A stretch of 64,000 nucleotides of DNA from Azorinus chamasolen (GCA_963576725.1 OY755242.1:60650324-60714323); one strand, 5' to 3'. Shown: positions 24,775-37,118, numbered from the stretch's first letter. Numbers and translations are program-made. Notes: generated by a model not told the origin, from the sequence alone.

Positions 24775-24995
24775 TGTCGTTGGTGTATCGTAGGAAGTCA
24801 TGCTCTATGTGCCTGGCTATACCAAATACGCCACTCTTCGAGACAATTCTAAACAGTGGTCACAATATAGGGTTTAGTGGAAAGTTGACGAGTTTAGTAT
24901 TTAAATACACTTTTATCTGTAGCTCTGCAACTGGTGTGTCCTAGGAAGCCACGCCCCATGTGCCTGACTATACCAAGCACTCCAACAACCACATT
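24775..24995. repeat. ~58-bp direct duplication around an HpC right half
   Basis: Copies TGTATCGTAGGAAGTCATGC (about 24782) and TGTGTCCTAGGAAGCCACGC (about 24936) flank the HpC half at 24832-24932, which begins at the tip. Confidence 0.6.
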
Positions 24996-25461
24996 TGGAT
25001 GCCATGATAACTACACTATCCAGAGTACCAAAACTGATGGCAAGTAGAGGAATTCATCTACGATATCGTTTCTGTTACATAATGTAGTGCAGACTTTCTA
25101 TAGTTATATTCAACCTGGTTCCAGTTGCTCTTTTCGACCAGAACGCCATGGTTTGATGTACAGTAAAATTGATTTGTAAATTTAGATGTGTTAACTGCAT
25201 TTACCTATTTTGATCGGAAGTTTGATTTTTTTTTATCATTATTTACCACGTTTGTTCATTCCCCGTTACTATAGTTTCCCAAGATTAAGAATTCTCTTAA
25301 AAATGATAAATGGATCCTTAATAATATTTGCATTATTTCTAATATTTGCAGGTTTTCGCATCCCCATAATTAACATGCGTGTGTCATTCTTGGTAATATT
25401 GTATGATAAAACAGCTTCATTTGCAAGTCAGTGGGAATATACAAGTTTTTAATGAATGTTT
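24996..25461. other. Intergenic, nothing recognised
   Basis: An 80-codon open frame at 25210-25452 is hydrophobic but has no splice or homology support. Confidence 0.3.
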
Positions 25462-25711
25462 ATAGTAATTTCCTTGTTCTATGTTTATTTACAAATTTCA
25501 ATACCTAATGAATATTCATAGACATAATAGTTATAGCTAAATGTGCCAAGTGGAACAGTGTAGCGATTTAAGAAACTATATTACTAGATCTATCCAATTC
25601 CATTAGCAAACAGAGCAGACCCAGATCAGACGGCTCTTACAGGAGCCGTCTGATATGGGTCTACTTTGGTTGCAAATGTGTGAAAATGCGTTTATACGAA
25701 GGAAAGGGTTT
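25462..25711 (+). mobile_element. HpT-2 copy
   Basis: Well paired stem GACGGCTCTTACAGGAGCCG; right end GAAGGAAAGGGTTTA. Confidence 0.85.
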
Positions 25712-26886
25712 ATGTGGTGCGAAAGTATTTGTAACTATCGCCAATCTTATGACTTCACTTTTAAAAGTATTTACCTCTGGTTTTGCAATATTCTGTAAAT
25801 TTATCATGACTAATCTGCAAAGATTCGTTGTTGTCAACGATAATCACATAGTCGACTGCCTAAAGCAACAATAAAATTCTGATGGAAGTTTTCTGACTGA
25901 TTTTATACGTTTTCTTCCCGGCGAACGCCTTTGTCACTGTGGTGAAATTGAAAACAATTATTGTGATTCCATTTCTGGTGAAAGACATATATGCCCATTT
26001 GAAATTCAAATAAGAATTTGATGAAACTTTGCAGAAATACTTTTTATGGCATTCTAAACACAAAACAATGAAAATATTTGGGGGTCACCATGCTCGTTTT
26101 TTATTGTCATGGTAACCATTTCAGAAAAGGACTTATGAACTAACAATTTGTAAATGTTTGAAAACTCCCCAGTTTCCTGACCAGATAACATTCAAGTATC
26201 AATTGCTTTGTGATTCTTTTGTTTAGATAAAAAACACACTTAATTGCATCTATTTGACTTTTAATGGCAAGAAAGTGGATTTTTTATAGAACGTTATGAA
26301 AAATATGCATATTTGTTTAGACTTACAAAATTCTAACAATAAAAATATATTATTTTAAGTGTGAATATTCTTTTACAAAGACTGGATTTAAAAGTGAGGG
26401 AAAACAACATTGGTCACCGTACTAACTTGAGCAATATTTTGACCTTTTGGGTAAAAATGCAAACATAATGCTAAAATAAGGGTTTTCTAGTCATCCAAAT
26501 TAAAAAAATTTCAGTGCCAAAAAAGCAAGGAACGTAATATCCACTTATTTCTGAAGCAGTTTATACAAAAATAGTATTGTTTTGAAAACTTCATTTTCTT
26601 GTAAAATTAAATGTGGACGTTATATCCTTACGTGCGCACATATATTTTGATAACAAGCCAATGCAAAGCCAATGCGCCGTTGGGAGTCAAACGTTTTCGA
26701 GCAGTCGTTGACAGTCGTAAATAATTCTTTTTGTAAAATCTTAGAAGTTGTATAATTGAGTGTAAATATGTGATCTGAAGTGCGGTAATGTTTTCTAAAC
26801 TCAGTTTGATTTGTTCAACCCCAGTTGGGCGAGAATTTAAAACACACGAAATTACTTGCCCAGTCACGTGATTTATCAAAATAAGA
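25712..26886. other. Long AT-rich stretch free of hairpin elements
   Basis: No repeat or exon could be supported. Confidence 0.35.
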
Positions 26887-26999
26887 TACTGTTAAAGTGA
26901 GGTTTCGTTTAATGCAGGGCAAACGAGTTATAAAAAAGCTCCAATAGGAGCTTCCTGTATCACTGTTTCTTGCAGACTTTTTTCGACACTTTACTGTAT
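26887..26999 (+). mobile_element. HpA-1 remnant
   Basis: Core AATGCAGGGCAAAC with tip AAGCTCCAATAGGAGCTT and right end TTTACTG. Confidence 0.65.
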
Positions 27000-27027
27000 A
27001 TCTAAAATAATGAAATTATTCGAGAGC

Positions 27028-27241
27028 TTAACCTATTTGCTCCCACGATCCCATATATGGGACATAGGCAAACAGTGTAGACTCTGATTAGACACCGCAT
27101 TATTCGGCGTCTGATCAGTCTACACTGTTTGCTGATAGGAATTTTAAATTCAAAATTTATGCCAGGCATCGCTTAGATAAAAAAAAATGGACTAATCCAA
27201 TATATAAACATGGAAGAATTCACTGGGCGCAAATGGGTTAA
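27028..27241 (+). mobile_element. HpT-4 copy, TTAA both sides
   Basis: Ends TTAACCTATTTGCTCCCACG and GGGCGCAAATGGGTTAA; full stem with GCATTATTCGGCGTC. Confidence 0.9.
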
Positions 27242-27252
27242 TCAATCCAGAG

Positions 27253-28021
27253 GTCCAGATAAGATGCGTAAATGTAAGCATTTTCAACAACAGCTCTTTT
27301 ATTTCTCCACCAAATCTTTTACTGTGACCACTCTTTAGAATCGAAGGGGTCAGTGCAAGATGGTACATAACTCCATTTTTTTAAAAGAAATGGAATTAGG
27401 ACCACTGTAGCATGGCTTCAATTTTCTGCTCATGATAACGTTCCGAAAATGTGTGATATTTAAATCTAAACAGGAAAAATGGTGTTCACAGGAATATTAC
27501 ATAAGTGCTATCTCCAAAATGGATTTAGGACCTTTGTTGCATATGCACGTAAACACATATTAGATTGAACATACTAAAACTAACTGCCTGAATGTTGAGT
27601 GTTTGAGAATATTCCGGTAAGTATTTATTACTTAATTTACGGATTTCAGTTACAGAAATTAATATTATGTTGCAAAATTGAAGAATTAATCACAACAAAT
27701 GTATGAAAATAAAATAAAATACAAATTTTGCCTAAATATAATTGGACTTAGGTCCCATTTTGCCTAAACATAATTAATAAAATAAATAGTATTTTTACAA
27801 TTAATCGTTTATTAACACTTCACCATTCACACATTTTCAGTAGTTTCACATATAAATGGTAAATCGTCGATGGTTGAAATCTTTAAAATTGTGTCACACT
27901 TAACCCAACATTTCACAAAAATGCGATTTTCTCCACTTTTCAAATAAAATGGAATTGGGTACCATCTTGCACTGACCCCTTCATTATTATTATCGTCTCG
28001 CACATTTATCTGCAGCTCTGT
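27253..28021 (+). mobile_element. HpC element split by a foldback insertion
   Basis: Left part 27253-27343, right part about 27982-28021, separated by the element at 27344-27981. Confidence 0.75.
27344..27981. mobile_element. 638-bp foldback with AAGGGGTCAGTGCAAG ends
   Basis: Ends AAGGGGTCAGTGCAAGATGG TAC and complement are perfect over 23 bp, with partial extension (AAATGGAATT). The interior repeats GTCCCATTTTGCCTAAA-like words and has no coding frame. No other copy is seen. Confidence 0.85.
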
Positions 28022-28787
28022 TAAACATTTAATAACTTGAAGGAATTTATTCTGCGTTAAATTCAATGATAAATGTCATAGATAAGCCGCCATGTATTTG
28101 GTGATTTATTGGATCCAGTCATTATGCCAATAGATATGAACATCTGCGATCAGGGCGTGTAGACTCGTAGTTCCACCAAAATTAATATAAGTGACTATAC
28201 ATCTCCAGACCTATTGGTTATGAAATGAATCCCACTTGAAACAAAGGTATGGCTTTATCATATTGCAAAATATTAGTTACTGAATGAAAAAGGCCAATGT
28301 TTACCTGGATGAGATATTAACAATGTCTGCAGTGAAGGTACTAAGATCTACATTTCGTTTGTAAAAGAGTGCATAAGTTAGTCATTATACGACACAAGGA
28401 TACGCTATGGTTTGATTCTGTACTAACCCTTCCCCTCTTCTGTGTTTATTCCAAATTTCAATACCTACTGGATATTCATAGACAAAATAATTATACTCAG
28501 CGTCATTAGAAAGTTACCACCCAATATACTCTTATGTCTTTTGAAATAGTAGTATCATATGCAAAATACTAGTACGATATCGTTCTTGATTTAAATGTGT
28601 AGTAATGGGCGCTTTTATTGTCCCGATACGGGGGCTCTCCTTTTCGACCACGGACTGCACGTGCAAAATGACGTTTTCGTGCAAAGTCGATATGTACTCG
28701 ACATTTTTCACGAACTATTTGTGGTTTATGAAAATTAGTGTTCATGCAAACATAAAGACGCTAAATTTCATAAAAGATTTGCTCAAA

Positions 28788-29772
28788 ATGGGATGTTTGA
28801 CGGACGCCCAACATCAGCAGGCCGTCGGTATGGTCGACGCTGGATTATCCTATCGAGGCATAGCAGGTAGAATGGGGGGTGCTCTCACCAAACGATCATG
28901 AAACTCGTCCAGAGACACCATCATACACGGTCTGTGGGTGATAGGCCACGCCTAGGACGCTCATAGGTGATGTCAAGACGTACTGACCGTCAAATTGTCC
29001 TCTCGTACCTTCGCAATAGGTTCCTGTCGGTTACAAAGACGGCACGGGAGACACCAGGACTTCACAATGGCCGGATAAGCGCATCTACTGTGAGCCGTCG
29101 CTTAAAGGGGACAGCGTTACGTGCTCATAAGGCTTACCGGGTTAACGTTTTAACGTCAAAAAGTCAACAAAACCGGATAAATTGGTGTACGTTGCACCAG
29201 AGATGTGGCAATGTGTAGTTTTTACCGACGAATCCAGATTTTGTTTAGATATGGTTGACGGGCGAAAGAAGGTATGGAAACGTCGGGGAGAACAGTATGT
29301 GGACTGTTGTGTGAGACATGCTATTCGGTGGGATGGGGACAGTGTAATGGTGTGGACAGGCATCTCTTGGAGGCATAAAACACCACTCATCGTGGTTGAC
29401 GGAAATTTGACGGCACATCGGTATGTTAAGACCAGTTGTCCCCTTTCTACAGACACACGGTGACGTTAACGTATACCAACAAGACAATGCTCGACCTCTT
29501 TCTGCAATGTTAACACAGGGTATTCTGATAAAGAATAATGTCAGTGCAATCCCTTGGCCAGCTTACTCGCCAGATCTCAGCCCTATAGAGCATGTGTGGG
29601 ATCAATTAGGACGTACAGTGTATGACGGTCGACGTCACATCGGGAACCGTCAGCAGCTCATGGAGGCCTTCATGGACGAATGGGACCGTACCGTATACGG
29701 CGTCTGATACAGAGTATGCGGCGCAGAATCAACGCAGTCATTCGTGCACAAGGAGTCCATACCCGTTACTGA
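28788..29772 (+). pseudogene. Tc1-like DD34E transposase, several frameshifts
   Basis: Fragments follow in order along the plus strand. The N-terminal helix-turn-helix begins MGCLTDAQHQQAVGMVDAGL; VMSRRTDRQIVLSYLRNRF follows in another frame. The catalytic blocks are VVFTDESRFCLD, VMVWTGISW, NVYQQDNARP and IPWPAYSPDLSPIEHVWDQL. The C-terminus ends GVHTRY with TGA at 29770. At least four frame changes occur. It differs clearly from the copy at 19412, so the two are separate families. Confidence 0.9.
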
Positions 29773-29804
29773 GGTTTGTGACTTTTGTTTCTCCGGTGAC
29801 CTTC

Positions 29805-30018
29805 TTAACCCTTTCGCTGCCAATGCCGGATCTGTGATTACCTATGCAAACAGTTTGGATCCAGATGAAATGCCGAGTAACTCGGTGTCTCATCAGGATC
29901 CAAACTGTTTGTTACTGTTACTATGTTTTGAAACAAAAATGAAGAAAATCAAAAGAATGAAAATTTGTAGCAGACGACAAAGTTAGCAGACGACAAAGTT
30001 TGGCAGCGAAAGGGTTAA
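29805..30018 (+). mobile_element. HpT-3 copy inside the Tc1-like element
   Basis: TTAA on both sides; ends CCCTTTCGCTGCCAA and TTGGCAGCGAAAGGG are perfect. Stem CAAACAGTTTGGATCCAGAT with GCCGAGTAACTCGG tip. Confidence 0.93.
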
Positions 30019-30534
30019 AGCAACGAATTGTCACTTTTTTTTCGGAAAAATGCGTATAAAACCATGTTAATCATTTTCATAACCGTGTACAATATAAAAA
30101 GAATTGCATCTATATGTAATGTAGTATAGGAATTATGGACATACATATGGGTGGTAACTTTCTAGTGACGCTGAGTATATAATGAAATATAGAGAGTGGA
30201 ACATTGTAGCCATTTTAGAAAGTAAAGAAACAGATCTGTCAAATTCCACTAGCAAACAGAGCAGGTCCTGATCAGACTGTCCTTTGATCTGGGTCTACTC
30301 TGTTTGCAAATGCGTGGAAATGCGTTTATATAAGGGACGAGGTTAACACAATGTTGTAGAATAAAACATTATTTAAAGCAAACAACTATAATGTTTATGC
30401 TTTGTAAAAGTACAAATCGGTTAAAAATTAACTAACACGAATAAAGGCTAAGGAGAATTTTTAATTCAGAAATGACATTGGATATTGATATGCATTATAA
30501 AGATAAGACATCTGGAAGACTGTTAGACACTTTG

Positions 30535-30783
30535 TTAATCCTTTACTCCATGGATATTCATGTAAGAAATAATGACATCGTGCATATTAATTAGATTATT
30601 TTTTAAAGTGACATATTAACAAATGAATATTTTGCCAAAGTAGAAACTGTATAACACCTCTATATCAGTCCTTAAGCAAACAGAACATACCCTGATTAGA
30701 CGGATCCTATAGCCTAGGAGCCGTTAGATCTGGGTCTACTCTATTTGCAAAGGCGTAGAAAGGCATATTTATGGAAGGGATTG
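30535..30783 (+). mobile_element. HpT-1 copy
   Basis: Left TTAATCCTTTACTCCATGGA; the tip carries an insertion (GATCCTATAGCCTAGGAGC). Confidence 0.85.
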
Positions 30784-31195
30784 GTTCTGTGCCAGTCATT
30801 AGTCGCCATACGACCCCTACACAAAATGAAAATAATCTTGACTGAAGTTTATGCTAAAAATGAAAAGCTATTTGTTTTAAAAATATTCCTTTGTATCTAT
30901 ACTATCTATAGATAGTACAGTGGATATTTAATTGAATTGGCTTGGGAGTTATCTTGATAAAACATTCCAGGGGGTTGTATCAAATGTATTTGAATTAAAA
31001 CTACATAACATAAATGACGGTGTCCTTCATGTATGTCTATGTCATTTTAAAACGTCAGTAAATAAATATTCATGATATGATAATAATTTCTTTCTTGAAT
31101 ATTCAACAGGGAAAGCAGTTAACTAAAACAGAATTGGACATATTCAGTGGCATCTTCCGATTTTATCATAGTAAACATTTTAAGTACAATATATA
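30784..31195. other. AT-rich with an HpT right-end fragment
   Basis: About 31050-31122 is an HpT long-arm end (ATATTCAACAGGGAAAGCAG TTAA). Confidence 0.5.
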
Positions 31196-31390
31196 GTAAA
31201 ACCCGTCTTAACCTGAATTCTAGTTGAGAAGAATTATAAACATTTTAATCAGGTGGCTGCTTAATGCAGGCTGAAAGTCGTGCAGAAATCTCCTAGAGGA
31301 GCTTTCTGCACGACTTTCACCCTGCATTAATCAGACACCGAGAGCGATATTTATACTGAATTAAATGTCCGATTAAGAGAGCTTTTATTG
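31196..31390 (+). mobile_element. HpA-1 copy
   Basis: Long perfect stem CTGAAAGTCGTGCAGAAA with tip TCTCCTAGAGGAGC. Confidence 0.85.
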
Positions 31391-31982
31391 TATTCTTTCA
31401 TCATGGCCAGACTCACTAATACCTGATCCGACTGTAATAATGCTTGGTTAAGTTATTGTATTACGGTACGTCGGTCCTTCGCTAAGCTCCTTGCCTAATA
31501 ACGGCGCATCCGTATGAACTATACAAACAGTTTGGATTCAGACAAGCGTCTGCTTATGATATGGGTCGTAAACAACTCTAGGCGAAATTGAAATCCGAGC
31601 TATAGGGGTATATGTTAGAGTTGTTAGGGATCCAAACTCTAAATTTGGAATAATAAATAAGTAGCCGTTCCTCCACTTCGCCTTTGTGTAGCGAGATCAT
31701 CTCTTTTAAGGCAACGCAGGATCGATAGCGTGGTCAAGAATTGGCTTAATTAGATAGAAGGTACGTATATATTTCACCTCAGGACAGTTTGCGAGGTCCT
31801 ACAGACCACAGCCAGTTGGTACTTGATTGGTTTGCTCAACCTTTAGCGTACTAAGTAAATGAGTGTGTGTGTTGTAAGTTGTAGCTATTCCTGTCATATG
31901 CATGCTCTTACAAAATGCAATATATGGTGTTTACTAGTTTGGATCCTGAGGAAACGTGGTTTGCTTGGTGTCTTATCTGACA
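31391..31982. other. Intergenic with an HpT-3-like remnant
   Basis: About 31525-31645 has CAAACAGTTTGGATTCAGAC and GGATCCAAACTCTAAA, far apart. Confidence 0.35.
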
Positions 31983-32208
31983 AAGGTTCAAATAAGATAC
32001 GTACATTTTCAAGAATAACTTCTTTATTTCTCCACCAAATCCTACGTTGTGACCACTCTTTAGTGCCGTCTCGAAGAAACCCTATGTTGTGACCACCCTT
32101 TACAATCGTCTCTTCGAGACGATTCTAAAGAGTAGTCACAACCGAGGGTTTCGTGGAGAAATGACGAGTTTAGTATTTGAATACGCATATTTATCTGTTG
32201 CTCTGCAA
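31983..32208 (-). mobile_element. HpC copy with duplicated arm
   Basis: The left arm occurs twice (CCTACGTTGTGACCACTC and CCCTATGTTGTGACCACC) before the tip TCTCTTCGAGACGA. Confidence 0.8.
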
Positions 32209-32796
32209 GTTACTTGTATGCAATCCGCGTGCAAACATATATCACGGAGTCGCTGTTAGTGTGCAGAATGGGTGACCTTGCGTGAGGCTAAAAACGTTAA
32301 CAACAGAATATGTCACAGCGACAATGTTATAGGGTGTTATTATGATATAATAAAGCAAATGTCAGGATATGTTGCTTTTAGTTTTTTAACCCATTTTACA
32401 GCTTGAACATGTAGTTATATACTTCTACATCGTCCTATACAGAATCGTCCTATAATAGTACTTATACAAGGGGAAATAACTTTAACCATTTTCACTAACA
32501 CCTAGAGTTACCACTAACATCACGTGGCCCATATGTTACAAGGACATTGTCGGAAATGCTATTGGAAGCAAATCGCTGGTTGGTGGAAAATGAGCTATCG
32601 AATAATGCATCCTTTTAATGGCAAGATTTAACAAAACGAATACAGAAATCTTAAAATTTATCACCTAATTTCTACTCTCTTGCGTCAGCTCAAAGGAAGT
32701 CTCTTTCTGGCTCTTTCGGGTATTTGGTAGCTTAAAGCAGTATCACCACCCTTCAGAATTTATGCTAAATGTTCTCTACGTTACCGTCAATCTGGA
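32209..32796. other. Intergenic, nothing recognised
   Basis: No exon or repeat signal supported. Confidence 0.35.
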
Positions 32797-33041
32797 TTAA
32801 TCCTTTACTTCATAACAACTTTAAGCACCTTTGAAAACAGTGTAGACCCAGATCAGACAACTCCTGTAGGAACTGTCTGACCAGGGTCTGCTCTGTGTGA
32901 TTATGGAATATTATAAAGCTGGTTCTGTTCCTTTCACATCCAAAAAATGTTCTTGTTAAGTTTGTTATTTTAAAATTTCAGTGCGTGAAAAGCCACGCAG
33001 TAATATATTCTTAAGTTAATATGCATGAGATAAAGGGTTAA
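32797..33041 (-). mobile_element. HpT-1 copy, TTAA both sides
   Basis: Stem tip AACTCCTGTAGGAACT; right end GATAAAGGGTTAA. Confidence 0.88.
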
Positions 33042-33419
33042 GCAGTAACGCATATATCAATTGATTTTAAAAAAAACACTGCTCTATAGGGTTTCTACTG
33101 TACTCATTCCGAGTTCGTTCCCCATATTCAACAGAACAATCTCCAATCGTTTTGAACACGATGTTTACATGAACACTAGACCTAGAAGCGACCAAAACGA
33201 AAATAGCTTTGAATCAAGCTATAGAATTCTGACATATATTATTAGATTTCATGGTACCAATGTAACAGAACTACTCTCATTCTGTCGCTGGTAGTTTAGA
33301 GATTGGCTCTGACATAGGACATTGAGTTTATTGTGTTTCTTTGGCGACGATAGAGAATGTTATATAATAAATTATTCACGGACTCTGAAAGCTGCTGGCA
33401 GCAAAAGCCAGTTCTTCTA

Positions 33420-33622
33420 CAGTAAAACCTCGACAATTTGAAGTTTAAGTGATGAAGAATAGATATGTTTTAGGTAGGTGGCTGCTTAATAAAGGATGAA
33501 CGTCACACAGACAATTCCTAAAGGAGCTTTCTGCATGACTTTCGTCCTGCATTAAGCTGCAACCTGTCCTAAAGACCGATAATAATGCTTGTTTTAATGT
33601 CGGAGCTATCGGAGTTTTACTG
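33420..33622 (+). mobile_element. HpA-1 copy, TA both sides
   Basis: Ends CAGTAAAACCTCGACAATTT and GGAGTTTTACTG; stem partly diverged. Confidence 0.85.
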
Positions 33623-33827
33623 TATTTTAGAGAAAAAAAACTTTATGGTTCAGAATTGAGAGTCCTGTGTGTAATCTACAAATGCATAGTGCTCTTTAGA
33701 CGTCAATTTATCTTTTAATTATGTACTTTGCTTCAATAGAAATGGTATGGAGTGCTGTTTGTAATGATAATTAAAAAAAACTATACATGAATTGTGCATG
33801 TTATAAATCGTACAACAGCTAGAAAAC

Positions 33828-34452
33828 CCATCGCTCTAAAGTTAAAAAAAAACTAGTTGTAATAAAACATCGCCCTAAAGTCGCACAAACAAGTAAAACA
33901 TAGATCTAAGGTCGCAGAAACTAGTTGTTATCAATCGCCTTAAAGTCGCGCAAACTAGTTGTTAATAAACATCACCTTAAAGTCGTCGCACAAACTAGTT
34001 GTAAAAAGTTGTCAATCTAAAGTTGTACACACTATTTCTAAAACATTATTCTAAGGTCGCACAAAATAGTTTTAAAAATATCACCCAAAAATCGCACAAA
34101 CTAATTGTGAAACCATCGCCCTAAAGTCGCACAATCTAATCGTTAAAACAACGCCCAAAATGTCGCACAAACTAGTAAAAACATCGACCTGAAGTCGCAC
34201 AAACTAGTAAAAACATTGACCTAAAATTGCACAAACTAAAAAGTGTCACCCTAAAGTCCCACAGAGTAGTTGCAAAGGCATCGTCATGAAGTCGCAAAAA
34301 CTAGCTGTAAAAACATCGTCCTAAAGTCACACAAACTAGTTGTTTAAACGTCGCCCTAAAGTCGCACAACTATTTGTAAAAATATTGCCCTAGGGTCGCA
34401 CAAAACTAATCGTTAAAACATCACCCTAAAGTCGCATAGACTAGTTGTAAAA
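33828..34452 (+). repeat. ~34-bp degenerate minisatellite, about 18 copies
   Basis: Unit AAAACATCGCCCTAAAGTCG CACAAACTAGTTGT with many substitutions and small indels. Confidence 0.92.
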
Positions 34453-34946
34453 TATCTAAAACGAATATTAAGATATCTTTAAGAGAGGTAGTACATGTAT
34501 ATTAATTCGGGGCTTTTGATTGTACTAAGCAGCTACCTGTTTTGAAAGACATCTATATTTGTTTATGAAGTCGCTATAGCACTTTCTGCTTTGGTGGTGG
34601 ATGTTTCAATCAGTTTGTTTTATCGTAGCATTCACACACTAAGTTTAATTCTTTTAAAGCTTTGATTGTAAGGGTTCGAGATAATTGGAATAAATAGTCT
34701 TATGCGTAAAAGTTGAAATATAGAAACGACGATGGCAGTGCTGTAACAACTTGTTAGTTGGTGCTTTATTTTAAAAAATATCCGGGCTTAACATACGGTA
34801 AAATTCGAAACTACGAATTTTCAAAATATCCAGTTTTAACATACAATGTAGTGTACACCAGCGGACAATTCATAACAGCTTGGACCCATATAAACCACTG
34901 CGGTACTAAGTACTAAAATCAGTTTCTAATAAGGACCGAAACTGTT
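34453..34946. other. Intergenic, nothing recognised
   Basis: Weak HpA-1-like words near 34520-34575; otherwise no signal. Confidence 0.3.
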
Positions 34947-35186
34947 TTAACCCTTCGCTTGCTATTCACGTCAATATATCTACATGTAAATAGTGAAGAC
35001 CCAGATGAGACAGCTCCTGCACATCAGGGTCTGCACTATTTACAAGTTGATTGTGCAACCAGTGCACACCACAGCAGTGATTGCACAGTGATATACTTGT
35101 ACACAGTGAAGATATATGTAATTATACAACAGGGCATGGGTAAAGAAGGAGAACTGTATTTTAAAATTCAGCAAGAGAAGGGTTAA
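34947..35186 (+). mobile_element. HpT-7 copy, TTAA both sides
   Basis: Ends TTAACCCTTCGCTTGCTATT and AGCAAGAGAAGGGTTAA. The stem lacks half the tip (AGCTCCTGCACATCAGGG). Confidence 0.88.
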
Positions 35187-35227
35187 TAATGTTTTATCAG
35201 AAATAGAGGATCAACTTATTTATAGAA

Positions 35228-35463
35228 TTAACCATTTTCCTGTAGAAAATTCATGTAAGAAAAAAGACATCATGAATATTTATTAGCTGTTGTCTTATAC
35301 CGGCATATGTACACAGGGTGTTTTGGTATTGGTAGAAACTGTAGAGTCAGGCCTATTTTCATACAGGCCTATTTTCATAAGCAAAATGAGTAGACCCTGA
35401 TCAGACAGCCTCTACAAGAGCCGTCTGATATGGGTCTGCCCTCTTTGCTAATGCGTGAAAATA
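35228..35463 (+). mobile_element. HpT-1 copy, right end lost
   Basis: Includes a local 19-bp duplication (CAGGCCTATTTTCATA) left of the stem; tip GCCTCTACAAGAGCC. Confidence 0.8.
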
Positions 35464-35517
35464 AAACCCAAACTTTTCTAAGTCTCGTCTTTGTTCTATA
35501 TTCCATCTCTCCTTTAA

Positions 35518-35751
35518 TTAACCCTTTCGGCGCCAAATTTCTAATTATCGTCTGCAAACCATCTTTGTTACAATAAGGAAATGAGATAAATAAATGCAAA
35601 TTTCAAAAGAATAAAGCACATATATAGAAATAGACATTGAGACAAAAAGTGAAGTCCCTGACCAGACGCCGCCTTGAAAATGCCACGTCTGATCTGGGAC
35701 TGCACTATTTGTCTAGGTACATTTATGCGACACTGGCGGTGAAAAGGTTAA
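35518..35751 (+). mobile_element. HpT-6 copy, TTAA both sides
   Basis: Ends TTAACCCTTTCGGCGCCAAA and GGCGGTGAAAAGGTTAA. Stem AGTCCCTGACCAGACGCCGC, related to 48400-48645. Confidence 0.88.
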
Positions 35752-36343
35752 ACTTTTAAAGTAACTGAAGAAACGAGGTAGCCATAAATACACAAACAAA
35801 GTTAAATTTAAAGAAGACCAAACTGAGGAGCTGACATTCAGATTGATATTACTATTTTACGAAATAAACAGTCATTTTTACATATTGTTTGCCCATTAAT
35901 ACGATCAGAACACGAATTCCCTGCTCTTCTTTATTTCCCACACAGAAATACCTCATCTTTGCCATCTTTCTAAAATAATGATACTAAGACTACTTTTAAA
36001 ATTCAATCGGCGCTTCGGTGATATTTTCTTTATTTCGCAAATTTAGAGAGATTCCATAAGAGTTCGAAAAGGTATAAAGTCTCAACATTTGTGTAAAGGG
36101 TAGTAACCGGATCATTGAAGTGTCAACTATTGCGTAGAATTATCTCCCTTTGTTGACCATTTATATCTTACATGATACTACGTTACAGCAGTAAGTTGAA
36201 CTTAAAGGATTTTAAGACTATGTTGGCATATATCTGTCACCACTAAACAATCGCAAAAAGTTAGTATTAATAATTCACATTGAAGTTCATTACTTAGCTT
36301 GCCACATACTTATCTAACGTGAAATCGCGATATATATTATATA
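35752..36343. other. Intergenic, nothing recognised
   Basis: AT-rich with no supported feature. Confidence 0.35.
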
Positions 36344-36534
36344 CAATAAAACGCTTTAAACCCAAACTAGTATGAATGCCGGTCTGTAAAACAGGTGTCA
36401 GCTTAATGCAGGGTGAAAGTCATACATAACACTCCCAAATGAGCTTTATGCTTGACTTTCAACCTGAATTAAACAGTCTATCGCCTAAAAGATCTAAAAG
36501 AATTTGCCAAATTCCGGTTTAGACCGGGTTTACT
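36344..36534 (+). mobile_element. HpA-1 copy, decayed
   Basis: Stem GCAGGGTGAAAGTCATACAT and partner GCTTGACTTTCAACCTG; tip CTCCCAAATGAGC. Confidence 0.7.
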
Positions 36535-36858
36535 ACATGTATGTACTCCAGAAAACGAAAACCTGAAACATATCTCAACAAGAATTCTGTCATATCATGT
36601 ATTATTATGCATATGGTTATATCATGATATAATAATATCTGGTTAAAAATGTTAAACATGCCATTCACATTTGAATTATAAGAAACTATCATCACGTCAT
36701 GTACAACATACATAAAACTATCAAGTATTGCACTATTTACAGTAAGTGCATATGTACCGACTTATCAAAGATATATAACACATATAAAGTCTTAAACAAT
36801 ATTCGTTAATCTTACAAACACACATTTTGAAAACATCAGCTTGAATGTTTGTTAAAAA

Positions 36859-36878
36859 TATATATATATATATATATC
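36859..36878. repeat. TA microsatellite
   Basis: About ten TA units. Confidence 0.9.
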
Positions 36879-36888
36879 GAAAACGCCG

Positions 36889-37118
36889 TTAACCCACTTT
36901 CTCCTACTGACGCCTTTTGACACCTCTGTAAACGTCAGTTTTGGAAACCAATATGATAAATAGAGCATTTGCTCTCCATAAAAGCAAATGCTCTATTTAT
37001 CACAATAGTTTCGAAATTACACAATTCTAAAAGTTTCATTTCCTCTAGTAAATGTTTCTTTTCGGTAGATTTATTCGAAGAGGTTGGGTCTAAAATGGTC
37101 TAGGAGGAAAAGGGTTAA
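36889..37118 (+). mobile_element. HpT-5 copy, TTAA both sides
   Basis: HpT-5 ends CCCACTTTCTCCTACTGACG and CTAGGAGGAAAAGGG; the stem repeats ATAAATAGAGCATTTGCTC. Tip enlarged with CCATAAAAG. Confidence 0.9.

Larger units (their letters stand above)
28496..30175 (+). mobile_element. Tc1-like DNA transposon nested inside an HpT-2 element
   Basis: The 1680-bp element has ~29-bp inverted ends (CTCAGCGTCAYTAGAAAGTT...) and TA duplications at 28494-28495 and 30176-30177. It sits inside an HpT-2 hairpin element whose halves continue on both sides, and itself contains an HpT-3 element at 29805-30018. Confidence 0.92.
28424..30346 (+). mobile_element. HpT-2 copy split by a Tc1-like element
   Basis: Left part CTAACCCTTCCCCTCTTCTG to AAATAATTATA; right part resumes TATAATGAAATATAG and runs through the stem to GAGGTTAA at 30346. 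Removing the Tc1 and one TA restores the family layout. Confidence 0.9.

Noticed and set aside
29142..29487. Minus-strand open frames
   Set aside because: They are antisense to the second Tc1 transposase relic.
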